Of a stretch of DNA of 64,000 nucleotides, positions 1 to 7,927 are shown piece after piece. Made by a program: the position numbers and the translations under genes. Origin of the DNA: Paenibacillus sp. BK033 (GTDB taxonomy: Bacteria; Bacillota; Bacilli; Paenibacillales; Paenibacillaceae); contig NZ_SLVP01000008.1 of NCBI RefSeq assembly GCF_004345425.1, positions 240,624 to 304,623 on the forward strand. Reading direction: 5' to 3'. The notes beneath the pieces are model-generated. The model was not told where the DNA came from. It made no database searches and saw only the letters and a list, made by a program, of their open reading frames with translations. How positions within the stretch are numbered: the stretch's first letter is position 1; every line of letters begins with the position of its first letter.

Positions 1-50
1 ACAATAAAAGAAAAATCGTACTCTGACGTACTCTTTAGGATGTGACTGAC

Positions 51-1271
51 ATGACCCAGCCTTACTCGTGGAAACGCAATTTGATCGTTTTATGGATTGG
101 TGTTTTCTTTTGCAGCACGGCCTATTCGGTTTCAATTCCGTTCATCCCGCTGTTCCTGCATAATGATCTCGGAGTGAATAGCCATCTGGAAATGTGGTCG
201 GGATTCGCGTTTGGCATTACGTTTCTAGCCAGTGCGCTTATCGCGCCTTATTGGGGATCGCTAGCTGACAAATACGGCCGCAAGCCGATGCTCATTCGTT
301 CGGGCTTCAGCTTAGCGGCACTTTATTTCATTACGTTCTTTATCAAAGATCCGTATGTGTTCCTTATACTCCGGGTGTTCCAGGGCCTGCTCGCCGGCTA
401 CGTGCCGGCGGCTATCGCCCTCGTCGCAACGAATACCCCGGAGGAGAAATCCGGCTACGCCCTTGGCATCATGGCAACCTCCGGCGCGACGGGCGGCATT
501 ATGGGACCGCTCATTGGCGGTACGGTCAGCCATTACATCGGGAACCGGGAATCGTTTGTTTTCTCCGGCTGTATCGTGCTGGTGGCAGCGTTAATCGCAA
601 CCTTCTTCGCTACCGAGCATAAATTCAACCGCTCCGGCGTGCGCTCCTCCGTTCTGGACGACCTGAAGCATGCCTCGCATAACAAAGCCTTCCTGACGCT
701 CCTTGGCATGTCCGGACTTGCGATGTTCTCGGTTATGATTCTCGAGCCGCTGCTTACCGTCTACGTGCTGCAGCTAGGGACAAACGAGCATGATGCTTCC
801 TTGCAATCCGGGATTGTGTTCTCGGCCGTCGGGATTGCGACCTTGATCGCCGCTCCGCAGTGGGGTAAATTCGGGTCGAAAATCGGCTTCTCGAAGGTGC
901 TCTTTATCGGCTTGCTTGGCGGAGGGATCGGCAACTGCCTGCAGTTCTTCGTCGGGCATATTGCCGAATTCGGCATTCTGCGCTTCGTATACGGCCTGTT
1001 CTTCGCCGGGGTAACTCCCGCTATTAATGCGATGATCGTGAAGTCGACGGAGACAAGCTTCCGCGGCCGGGCCTTCAGCTTGAACCAGTCGGCTACCCAG
1101 TTCGCTACCATGCTTGGACCTGTTATCGGGGGCGTGCTAGGCGGCATTATCCCGATTAAATGGGTGTTTATTATTAACGGCGTTATGCTGGTGATTGCCG
1201 CCGTTCTGGTAAAGAGACAGCACATGGAGGAAAAAATGGCCGCCTCCAAAGCCGCCGCCGAGCGGTCTTAA
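51..1271 (+). CDS. MFS multidrug efflux transporter (DHA1 type)
   Basis: A 406-residue major facilitator protein with twelve predicted hydrophobic segments and the motif-A loop GSLADKYGRKPM after the second segment, typical of proton-coupled drug/H+ antiporters of the DHA1 family. It should act in the cytoplasmic membrane as an exporter, but the substrate cannot be read from sequence. A GTG at 42 is in frame, but AGGA at 37-40 lies only one base before it and ten bases before the ATG at 51, so 51 is preferred. The upstream context lies outside the window. No terminator is evident before the next gene. Confidence 0.85.
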   Translation: MTQPYSWKRNLIVLWIGVFFCSTAYSVSIPFIPLFLHNDLGVNSHLEMWSGFAFGITFLASALIAPYWGSLADKYGRKPMLIRSGFSLAALYFITFFIKDPYVFLILRVFQGLLAGYVPAAIALVATNTPEEKSGYALGIMATSGATGGIMGPLIGGTVSHYIGNRESFVFSGCIVLVAALIATFFATEHKFNRSGVRSSVLDDLKHASHNKAFLTLLGMSGLAMFSVMILEPLLTVYVLQLGTNEHDASLQSGIVFSAVGIATLIAAPQWGKFGSKIGFSKVLFIGLLGGGIGNCLQFFVGHIAEFGILRFVYGLFFAGVTPAINAMIVKSTETSFRGRAFSLNQSATQFATMLGPVIGGVLGGIIPIKWVFIINGVMLVIAAVLVKRQHMEEKMAASKAAAERS

Positions 1272-1351
1272 GCCGCGTTTAGGATCATCTAGAATAATCC
1301 CCCATTCCGCATATATAATGGTAGAGTGATTCAATCTACATAGGGAGAGGA

Positions 1352-1975
1352 ATGGTAAGATTGTTCGGAAAAGTAGCTGCCGACATACTCGGCCTCAGCG
1401 ATATCGGGTCGGTTATCCGGCCGGAGAATTATGATAAGGTGGATTCCGATGACTACGTGATGCACGAAGACGGGGAAAAGATTTATTTTCTGATCAAGTC
1501 GAAAACCGACGAATACTGCTTCACCAACCTGGCCCTTATTCATCTGGACGGCACCAGCGCGGTCAGCAAGAAACGCATGCTGCACCGTTACCCTTACGCA
1601 ACGAACAAGATCGGCAACGTAGCCCTGGAGACGGCCGGCACGGTCGACCTGGACGTCGAGATCAAATTCGTGATTGGCTCCGTACCGTTCTCCATCGACG
1701 TGAATAAGAAGCATATCGAGCAAGTGAAGGACTTGTACAAATCCCTTATCAAAATTTCCGAGATCCACCACGAGAACGAAATCAGCCTCAGCTTTGCCCG
1801 CCAAAGCCTGGAGCTCGCTTCCTCGACGCTTAGCCATGCCCATAAAGGCGACTACGATGTAGCCGATGCGTTCAACAAGCTGAACCAATCCGCATTCAAC
1901 TGGCTCGAGGGCGCGCAGAAGCAGTACAAAGTAAAAGATTTCGGCGCAATCTTCGACCGTTATATCAATCTTTAA
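1352..1975 (+). CDS. YvbH-like protein (bacterial PH domain plus C-terminal extension)
   Basis: A 207-residue soluble protein resembling Bacillus YvbH. The N-terminal roughly 125 residues read as a bacterial pleckstrin-homology-like beta barrel, and the helical C-terminal part fits the YvbH extension. There is no signal peptide or membrane segment. The function of the family is unknown. The ribosome site AGGGAGAGG at 1342-1350 is only one base from the ATG, so a TTG at 1361 with ten-base spacing is a realistic alternative start. The gene stands alone and ends in a strong hairpin terminator. Confidence 0.7.
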   Translation: MVRLFGKVAADILGLSDIGSVIRPENYDKVDSDDYVMHEDGEKIYFLIKSKTDEYCFTNLALIHLDGTSAVSKKRMLHRYPYATNKIGNVALETAGTVDLDVEIKFVIGSVPFSIDVNKKHIEQVKDLYKSLIKISEIHHENEISLSFARQSLELASSTLSHAHKGDYDVADAFNKLNQSAFNWLEGAQKQYKVKDFGAIFDRYINL

Positions 1976-1985
1976 TATGCTAAAA

Positions 1986-2017
1986 TAAAACGCCGCCCCA
2001 TGAAGGGCGGCGTTCTT
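1986..2017 (+). terminator. Intrinsic terminator after the YvbH-like gene
   Basis: Perfect 8-bp stem CGCCGCCC / GGGCGGCG with a six-base loop, preceded by AAAA and followed by TTCTT, about 15 bases after the stop codon. Confidence 0.8.
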
Positions 2018-2111
2018 GCGTTTGGCGGGGCATGTTCAGGCTTGGTCTTGATAAGAATCTACGGGCTATGCCTATGTAAATCGCTATACCTCCCCAGCCG
2101 AACGGCTTGCT

Positions 2112-2305
2112 GAAATTACACTGCACGATATGCAGGATACACGCACATTTGCAGGCCCATAGAGAAATTACGCTGCACAGAATGCAGGATATTACGTCAA
2201 TTCGAACCGATTAGAGCTACAAATCACGAATATAGTGCATTCCGTGCAGTATCGTTCAGGTTACTGGGGCAATGCGCATCTTTATCCTGCATTTCATGCA
2301 ACGTA
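2112..2305. repeat. Four imperfect GCTGCA..ATGCAGGATA repeats
   Basis: The roughly 400-base gap between 2018 and 2420 has no credible gene. It holds two direct copies of a 28-base unit (2112-2139 and 2164-2191, both starting GAAATTAC and ending ATGCAGGATA) and two diverged copies in the opposite orientation (about 2236-2253 and 2283-2305). The arrangement could fold into long hairpins and looks like a dispersed non-coding intergenic element. Confidence 0.6.
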
Positions 2306-2420
2306 GGCGAACGGCAGTACTTCCACTTCTGCACAGAGCAGCTTCAACGCTCAAGATACCGCTGCACAATAGCCATTGCACATTGCTTGCTGCGCTAACC
2401 GCTGCACCTTGGAGCTGCCG

Positions 2421-3458
2421 CTAGACCTGCAGCTCCATATGCCGGATGCGCGAGCTTTCCACTTGAATCGTGGAATGCTGAATGCCAAAGCGTTCCTCGA
2501 CCAGCGCGATCGCCGCCTGCAGCACCCCTTGGCAGTCCGTTCCGTCCGCGACCTGCAGGTGGCAGCTCAAGGAGTCCAGACCGGACGTAATCGTCCAGAT
2601 GTGAAGGTCATGCACGTCAACGACGCCTTCGATCTCTCCAAGCGCCGCGCGAATCTCCTTCTCGTCCACGTTCACCGGAGTCCCTTCCATCAGAATGTGG
2701 ACGGTATGCTTCAACACGCTCCACGCGCTTCTTACAATCAGAACGGCAACGACAATCGAAATAATCGGATCGGCGATATTCCAATCGAAGAGGTAGATCA
2801 GCAGCCCCGCAAGCACGGCCCCTACCGAGCCAAGCGCATCGCCCAGCACGTGAAGGTAAGCGCTTCGGACGTTGAGGTTGTTATGGACATCCCCTTTGCG
2901 CAGCAGCGCCCAGGCGCTCGCCAGGTTGGCAAGCAGGCCAACTGCCGCAATCAGCATCATCGAGCCGCTTGCCACAGTCGGCGGATCAAACAATCGGCCG
3001 ATGGCCTCCCAAATAATAAAGACCGAAATAACTACAAGCGTAATGCCGTTAAATAAAGCCGCCAATATCTCGAACCGGTGAAAACCGTACGTGCGAACCG
3101 CCGAAGCCGGGCGCGCCGCGAACCATACCGCCACAAGGCTGAGCACCAAGGCGCTCACGTCGCTCAGCATATGCCCCGAATCCGACAACAGCGCCAGGCT
3201 GTTGGTCACCAGTCCCCCGACAAACTCCAATACCATAATGCCCGCCGTAATAATTAACGCGATAAATAGTCCGGTCTTGTTGCCCGACATATCAAAGTGA
3301 TGATGATGCCCGTGATGTCCATGGTCATGACCATGTGTCCCGTGACCGTGGCCGTGGCCATGGTGATGTCCGCCGCTGCAGCTATCCGCATGCCCCTTGC
3401 CGGAATGCGAATGCTTATGCTCCCCTTCTTGCTCGTTATGGTTATGTTCATGACTCAT
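2421..3458 (-). CDS. Cation diffusion facilitator, zinc/divalent metal exporter (CzcD-like)
   Basis: A 345-residue membrane protein of the CDF family that should export Zn2+ (possibly Co2+ or Cd2+) in exchange for protons. The first 54 residues contain more than twenty histidines, a metal-binding cytosolic tail. Six membrane segments follow, with the paired transport-site motifs H96-x3-D100 in segment 2 and H203-x3-D207 in segment 5, then a cytosolic C-terminal domain. GTGAGGTG lies eight bases before the ATG. An SmtB/CzrA-like operator and a TTGACA promoter directly upstream point to metal-induced expression. Confidence 0.93.
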   Translation of the reverse strand: MSHEHNHNEQEGEHKHSHSGKGHADSCSGGHHHGHGHGHGTHGHDHGHHGHHHHFDMSGNKTGLFIALIITAGIMVLEFVGGLVTNSLALLSDSGHMLSDVSALVLSLVAVWFAARPASAVRTYGFHRFEILAALFNGITLVVISVFIIWEAIGRLFDPPTVASGSMMLIAAVGLLANLASAWALLRKGDVHNNLNVRSAYLHVLGDALGSVGAVLAGLLIYLFDWNIADPIISIVVAVLIVRSAWSVLKHTVHILMEGTPVNVDEKEIRAALGEIEGVVDVHDLHIWTITSGLDSLSCHLQVADGTDCQGVLQAAIALVEERFGIQHSTIQVESSRIRHMELQV

Positions 3459-3481
3459 AAGACTGGCACCTCACTTTATAT

Positions 3482-3501
3482 ATATGAACAACTATTCATA
3501 T
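3482..3501 (-). promoter_or_regulatory. SmtB/CzrA-type (ArsR family) metal-sensor operator
   Basis: ATATGAACAACTATTCATAT: 7-bp perfect inverted arms ATATGAA/TTCATAT around a six-base centre. It closely resembles the operators of the zinc sensors SmtB and CzrA (ATGAACA..TATTCA). It lies between the -10 element and the start codon of the CDF exporter, where a bound repressor would block transcription. No ArsR-family gene lies in the window, so the sensor must be encoded elsewhere. Confidence 0.75.
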
Positions 3502-3505
3502 GTTT

Positions 3506-3534
3506 ATGATGCCGCAACCGCCTTCTTTTGTCAA
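3506..3534 (-). promoter_or_regulatory. Sigma-A promoter of the CDF exporter
   Basis: On the minus strand, TTGACA (3529-3534), a 17-base spacer and CATCAT (3506-3511). The perfect -35 and suboptimal -10 sit immediately upstream of the ArsR-type operator. Confidence 0.6.
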
Positions 3535-3568
3535 TCCATGGATAAGCCTTTTCCGCTAATCGCGCAAT

Positions 3569-3605
3569 CCGCCCGGCCTTGGGATTTGACCAAGGCTCCG
3601 GGCGG
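3569..3605 (-). terminator. GC-rich hairpin after the 43-residue gene
   Basis: Long stem CCGCCCGGCCTTGG / CCAAGGCTCCGGGCGG with one bulge, 15 bases past the stop of the small minus-strand gene. There is no clear T-run, so it may terminate weakly or stabilise the 3' end. Confidence 0.45.
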
Positions 3606-3619
3606 AACGGATCTTCAAG

Positions 3620-3751
3620 TTATGGATTGTTCGTATGCTGCACGTTTTGCAGCTTTTGGGAAGCCTTGCCTTTGCCGTAACGGACCTGGTTTTTCTTCTG
3701 CTTGGCTTGCGTGGCATGAACCTTTGCCACAAATTCGCTAGTGGATTCCAT
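3620..3751 (-). CDS. Small basic hypothetical protein (43 aa)
   Basis: A short frame with an excellent ribosome binding site (AAAGGAGGGG nine bases before ATG) and its own downstream hairpin. The product begins MESTSEFVAK and is rich in Lys and Gln (runs such as KQKK and GKGK), with no cysteine, signal peptide or membrane segment. The size and composition recall small spore or nucleic-acid-binding proteins, but no family was recognised. It lies between the CDF exporter and the amino-acid ABC operon. Other longer frames overlapping here lack ribosome sites. Confidence 0.6.
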   Translation of the reverse strand: MESTSEFVAKVHATQAKQKKNQVRYGKGKASQKLQNVQHTNNP

Positions 3752-3825
3752 CGCTTCAATCCCCTCCTTTGCCACTAGTAGGGTTTCCGCGGAGATTTCA
3801 CCTTATGCGCTTCGCAAGCCGGTTG

Positions 3826-4563
3826 CTACAGCACCTTGGATAAAAAAGCTTTCGTCCGCTCCTGCCGCGGTTCGTCGAACAGCTGCTGCGGAGTTCCTTC
3901 CTCCACGATCATCCCTTGCTCCATGAACAGCACCCGATGCCCGACCTCCCGGGCAAAGCCCATCTCATGCGTAACGATGACCATCGTCATCCCTTCCGCC
4001 GCAAGCTCCTTCATGACGGCGAGCACCTCGCCCACCATCTCGGGATCAAGCGCCGAAGTAGGCTCGTCGAACAGCATAATGCGAGGCTCCATAGCGAGCG
4101 CCCGTGCGATCGCAACCCGCTGCGCCTGTCCGCCGGAGAGCGATGCCGGGAACTGTCCCGCTTTCTCGGCGAGACCTACCTTGCCAAGCAGCGACAAAGC
4201 AAGCTTCTCCGCATTCGCCGGTTCCAGCTTGCGTACCCGCACGGGAGCGAGCGTAATATTGCCAAGCACGTTAAGATGAGGAAACAGGTTAAACTGCTGG
4301 AATACCATCCCCATTCGCGATCGGATCCCGGTAATGCTTGACCCGGCCTCGAGCAAGGAACGGTCTTCAATCCGGATCTCGCCCCCCTCCGGCTTCTCCA
4401 GTCCATTCAGGCAGCGGAGCAGCGTTGACTTCCCCGAGCCGGAAGGGCCGATAATGACAACAACCTCCCCAGGCGCTACCTGCATGGACACATCCTTCAG
4501 AACGGTATTCGCTCCAAACGACTTATGGACTCCAGTTACAGCAATAATCGGTCCCGCCGTCAT
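3826..4563 (-). CDS. Polar amino-acid ABC transporter, ATP-binding subunit
   Basis: A 245-residue ABC ATPase of the GlnQ/HisP class that powers amino-acid uptake. Visible motifs are Walker A GPSGSGKST (39-47), Q-loop (QQ at 89-90), signature LSGGQ (142-146), Walker B with LFDEP (164-168) and the switch histidine in VTHEMGFA. Its start overlaps the permease stop by four bases (ATGA), indicating translational coupling. It is last in a three-gene operon with permease and binding protein. Confidence 0.93.
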   Translation of the reverse strand: MTAGPIIAVTGVHKSFGANTVLKDVSMQVAPGEVVVIIGPSGSGKSTLLRCLNGLEKPEGGEIRIEDRSLLEAGSSITGIRSRMGMVFQQFNLFPHLNVLGNITLAPVRVRKLEPANAEKLALSLLGKVGLAEKAGQFPASLSGGQAQRVAIARALAMEPRIMLFDEPTSALDPEMVGEVLAVMKELAAEGMTMVIVTHEMGFAREVGHRVLFMEQGMIVEEGTPQQLFDEPRQERTKAFLSKVL

Positions 4564-5216
4564 CCCGCCACCCCCTTCTTCTCCATCCAGCCCAGCAGCT
4601 TGCTAAGCGAGTAAGTCAGAATCAGATAGATAAAGGCGGCCGCAAGATAAGGCTCCCACACGCGCAGATACTGGCCCCGCATCACATTGCTCCAGTACAT
4701 TAATTCCGGCGCGGCAATTAGGGCAACTAGCGAGGAATCCTTGATGAGGACGACAAATTCATTGCCGAAAGCCGGGATCATCCGTCTCACCGCCTGCGGC
4801 AGGATAATAAATCTCATCGTCTGTCCGCTGGTCATCCCAAGGGATTGCGCGGCTTCCGTCTGTCCTTTATCAATCGACTGGATGCCCGCCCGGTAAATTT
4901 CCGCCGTATAGGCGGCCGAGTTCAAAGCAAGAGCGGTAATCGCCGCAACAATGGCATCGGTATGTCCAATACAAGCGGGCACAAGCCCAAAATGCACGAT
5001 CAGAATTTGAACGTATAACGGCGTACCGCGAAAAAAATGAATATACCCGCTCGTCGGCCAGCTGAGATACCATCTGGACGACATTTTGCCAAAGCTGACG
5101 GCCAGCCCCAGCATGGTGCCCAGCGCAATCGCAAGCGCAGAGATCCCAATCGTCAGCGCGGCCCCTTTGAGCAATAACGGAATATAGTCGACGATAATAT
5201 CGAATCGAAAATGCAT
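4560..5216 (-). CDS. Polar amino-acid ABC transporter, permease subunit (HisM family)
   Basis: A 218-residue membrane permease with about five hydrophobic segments and the conserved EAA-type loop (TEAAQSLGMTSGQ) that contacts the ATPase. A longer frame starts with TTG at 5237, but GGGGAGGA seven bases before the ATG at 5216 fixes the start there. It sits between the binding lipoprotein (68 bases upstream) and the ATPase (four-base overlap). Only one permease is present, so it probably works as a homodimer. Confidence 0.92.
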   Translation of the reverse strand: MHFRFDIIVDYIPLLLKGAALTIGISALAIALGTMLGLAVSFGKMSSRWYLSWPTSGYIHFFRGTPLYVQILIVHFGLVPACIGHTDAIVAAITALALNSAAYTAEIYRAGIQSIDKGQTEAAQSLGMTSGQTMRFIILPQAVRRMIPAFGNEFVVLIKDSSLVALIAAPELMYWSNVMRGQYLRVWEPYLAAAFIYLILTYSLSKLLGWMEKKGVAG

Positions 5217-5284
5217 GCGCTCGTCCTCCCCGGTCAAGAAAAAAGCATGCGCAACTTGATCCCATTACGCATGCCTTATGCTGC

Positions 5285-6127
5285 TTACTTCGCGTTTAGC
5301 ACATTGTCGACGTTCGGCTCTTCCCCGAACCATTCTTTATAAATTTCCGTATACTTGCCGTTCTCGAGCACCGTCTTGATCGCCGGATCCAGCTTCGCCT
5401 TCAGCTCGCTGCCCGCCGGAAGCAAAATGCCGTAAAACTCCGAACCAAAGCTCGCCGTGTCCATGATCGCCTTCAGCTTGCGCTCCGGATTATTCTTCAT
5501 ATATTCGCGGACAATCGCGATATCGGCCACAACGGCATCCACCCCGCCCGAATCAAGCTCGAGCATCGCCACCGCATTGCTGTCGAACCGCTTCAGGTCG
5601 GTATTGTCGTTGCCCATAATGCCGGACATCAACGTATCCGCCGTCGTGGAGCCCTGAACCGCTACCTTCTTGTCTTTCAGATCAGCCGCGCTGGCAACCG
5701 TACTGTCTTCCTTCACCATAATCATATTGGTGGATTCAAAGTAAGGAATGGAGTAGTCATAAGACTCTTCCCTCTCCGGCGTAATGGATACGCTCGATAT
5801 TCCCGCATCATAGCTTTTGCCGGATTGCACCTCCGTCAGCATCGCGTCCCAGCCGGTATTCGTGATGGAATACTTCAGTCCCGCTTCCTCCATAACCGCC
5901 TTCAGAAAATCAACGTCAAAGCCCGAAATTTTATCCTTATCCATAAATTCCATTGGCGCATAAGCCGCGTCGGTCGCGAACTTGTACACCTTCTCGCTGG
6001 CAGTGCTGCTTGGTTGATCGCCGCCGCTTGCCGTGTTGCTGCTGCCGTTTTCCTTGTTGGCCCCGCATGCTGCCATCGTCATGACGAGAATTCCCGCTGC
6101 CAGAAGTACCGATAACCGCTTCCCCAT
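5285..6127 (-). CDS. Amino-acid ABC transporter substrate-binding lipoprotein
   Basis: A 280-residue family-3 solute-binding protein. It has a lipoprotein signal (KR then a hydrophobic core ending TMAAC, lipidated Cys21), an Asn/Ser/Gly linker and the binding domain starting VYKFATDAAYAPMEF. The signature GFDVDFLKAV and the C-terminal YKEWFG motif fit polar or charged amino-acid binders, but the ligand is uncertain. The start at 6127, following GAGAGGTGGAG, is chosen over a longer frame because it gives the proper signal peptide. It is first in the ABC operon and probably transcribed from 6211-6239. Confidence 0.9.
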   Translation of the reverse strand: MGKRLSVLLAAGILVMTMAACGANKENGSSNTASGGDQPSSTASEKVYKFATDAAYAPMEFMDKDKISGFDVDFLKAVMEEAGLKYSITNTGWDAMLTEVQSGKSYDAGISSVSITPEREESYDYSIPYFESTNMIMVKEDSTVASAADLKDKKVAVQGSTTADTLMSGIMGNDNTDLKRFDSNAVAMLELDSGGVDAVVADIAIVREYMKNNPERKLKAIMDTASFGSEFYGILLPAGSELKAKLDPAIKTVLENGKYTEIYKEWFGEEPNVDNVLNAK

Positions 6128-6210
6128 GGTCCACTCCACCTCTCTCAACATTGGCCTAGCACAAATTGAGCTGCTCGTGCAATCTATCAATCAGCTAGCA
6201 ATTCATCAAG

Positions 6211-6239
6211 ATTTTAGCAGGTAGAAACGTTCTGCGCAA
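6211..6239 (-). promoter_or_regulatory. Predicted sigma-A promoter of the amino-acid ABC operon
   Basis: Minus-strand TTGCGC (6234-6239), 17-base spacer, TAAAAT (6211-6216), about 85 bases before the lipoprotein start. Confidence 0.5.
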
Positions 6240-6280
6240 TGATTTATGTTAGTTATTATAACACTTAAATAACATGGCGC

Positions 6281-7189
6281 TTAAAAATCCAAATGGGTCA
6301 GTGCGGTGTTAACGCTCATCGCCGCCTTACTCCCTCCGGCAGCCGCAACCACAAGCTGGGCGGGCGAAATCGTGGCCGCATCGCCTGCGGAGTAGACATG
6401 CTCCACCGTCGTTTTTCCGTAATCGTCTATCGCCAGACCGCCGCTTTCGTTTAATCTGCAGCCTAATTTCTCGGCACCCCGGATAGGGAGATACCAGTTC
6501 GACGTTACAAAACCTCCCGTACGGGCCACTTCCGTCCCGTCGGCAAAGACGATCTTTTGCAGGCGGCCGCTTTTTCCTCTCAGAGAAGCAATTCGCTGCT
6601 CGAAGATCCGTACCCCCCGGCTCAGAAGCTTCGCCCGCTGCTGCGGCTCAATCGATCCAACCCCATTGGTGCACACAATCAGATCTTTGCTCCAGTTATA
6701 GACCGTGGATACCATCGAGAAGCGGTGGGACTCATTCTCCGAGATGACGGCAAGCGGCTGGTCTCTCATTTCCCATCCGTCGCAATACGGACAGCTGAAT
6801 AAGGACGAGCCGTAATAATCGGCGACGCCCGAAATATCGGGCAGCTTTTCCTTTAGTCCTAGCGCCAGAATAATCGTCCGCGCCTGATACACCTCTCCGG
6901 TGCTTGCCTGCACGAGAAACAGGGCATGCCCCCGCTTTACCATATCCACGGCCTTGGTCCGAACCACCTTGACGGAAGGATATTTGCTTATATCCAGATG
7001 GGCAAGCCGCCGGAATTCATCGGGCTTTACGCCGTCTCTTGTAATAAATCCATGCGATTCGCGCGTCACCGCATTCCGCGGCTTGTTATCGTCAAACAGC
7101 ACAACGTGCCGTCTAGCCCTGCCCAGCACAAGCGCTGCGTTAAGCCCAGCCGGTCCGCCTCCGATAATGGCGCAGTCGTACAGCTTCAT
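6281..7189 (-). CDS. Thioredoxin-reductase-like FAD/NAD(P) oxidoreductase
   Basis: A 302-residue flavoprotein of the thioredoxin reductase fold. It has the N-terminal FAD motif IIGGGPAGLNAA (8-19), the redox pair C133-P-Y-C136, and the C-terminal FAD motif SAGDAAT. A classical TrxB often has CATC, and CPYC is common in the small paralogues whose partners are unknown, so thioredoxin need not be the substrate. AGGAGTGATAGCAG precedes ATG. The gene is downstream of the lrp-type regulator on the same strand but separated by a strong terminator. Confidence 0.85.
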   Translation of the reverse strand: MKLYDCAIIGGGPAGLNAALVLGRARRHVVLFDDNKPRNAVTRESHGFITRDGVKPDEFRRLAHLDISKYPSVKVVRTKAVDMVKRGHALFLVQASTGEVYQARTIILALGLKEKLPDISGVADYYGSSLFSCPYCDGWEMRDQPLAVISENESHRFSMVSTVYNWSKDLIVCTNGVGSIEPQQRAKLLSRGVRIFEQRIASLRGKSGRLQKIVFADGTEVARTGGFVTSNWYLPIRGAEKLGCRLNESGGLAIDDYGKTTVEHVYSAGDAATISPAQLVVAAAGGSKAAMSVNTALTHLDF

Positions 7190-7277
7190 CTGCTATCACT
7201 CCTTAAAAACCTGTATCCTTACTCGCTATTCGTTCAGTATGGCATCTTTGCGCAAAAACAAAACGCCTACGAAGGAA

Positions 7278-7327
7278 CAAAAAAACCGCGATGCTTAGGA
7301 AGTCTTGCTTCACTAAGTACGCGGTTT
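7278..7327 (-). terminator. Terminator of the Lrp-type regulator gene
   Basis: Minus-strand hairpin with outer arms AACCGCG/CGCGGTT and inner arms CTTAG/CTAAG, followed by seven T residues. Confidence 0.88.
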
Positions 7328-7336
7328 GCTCGGGTT

Positions 7337-7780
7337 TTATGCTTGGTTAGGGAGAATTGCGGAAAAAAGTTTATCCTCGAACCGGGTGGAGAGTACGACT
7401 AGAGTCGAAGAAAATCCATAGGTATGGCATTTTTCAAGGAAGCTCTCCAAGGTTTCGCTTGTTTCCGTCACGACCTTCAATAAATAATTGTACTCCCCGC
7501 TCGTTCGGTAGAAATCCACGATCTCAGGGGCGGCCTCGCTAAAGGCTTCGAATTCCTTGCAGTGGCTCGACTTAAACAATACAAACGCCGTTGTATACTT
7601 GCCAAGCTTGGATAAGGACAGCTCTGCCCGATAGCCCGTTATGACTCCCTGCTCCTCCAGCTTACGGAGTCTCTCGGTGACGGCCGGCTGCGACATGGCA
7701 ATGATGCGGCTCATCTCCGAGATCGTAATCCTGGCGTTATCATGAAGAATCGACAGTATTTTATGATCAATTTGGTCCAT
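7337..7780 (-). CDS. Lrp/AsnC family transcriptional regulator
   Basis: A 147-residue feast/famine regulator. The N-terminal winged helix-turn-helix (DHKILSILHDNARIT, then SEMSRIIAMSQPAVTERL) is followed by a RAM-type effector/oligomerisation domain (GEYNYLLKVV). The frame extends 44 codons further upstream, but the ATG at 7780 follows AGAGGTGAT at six-base spacing and gives the usual family length. It is divergent from the alpha/beta hydrolase gene, which may be its target. The 147-base gap between them should hold both promoters. Confidence 0.9.
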   Translation of the reverse strand: MDQIDHKILSILHDNARITISEMSRIIAMSQPAVTERLRKLEEQGVITGYRAELSLSKLGKYTTAFVLFKSSHCKEFEAFSEAAPEIVDFYRTSGEYNYLLKVVTETSETLESFLEKCHTYGFSSTLVVLSTRFEDKLFSAILPNQA

Positions 7781-7927
7781 GAAATAGATCACCTCTAATT
7801 TTAAAGGTTTGGGACAGCTACTAACGTAATCATTAAGTTTTCGAGCGCCAAATTCCTTAATCCTCTTATGTGAATTGTAAGCCGATTCCAATAAACTGTC
7901 ACTAATAACCAATGAAGGAGATGGATG

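Noticed and set aside
2376..3056. 226-codon plus-strand frame
   Set aside because: It is antisense to the CDF exporter, whose motifs are unambiguous.
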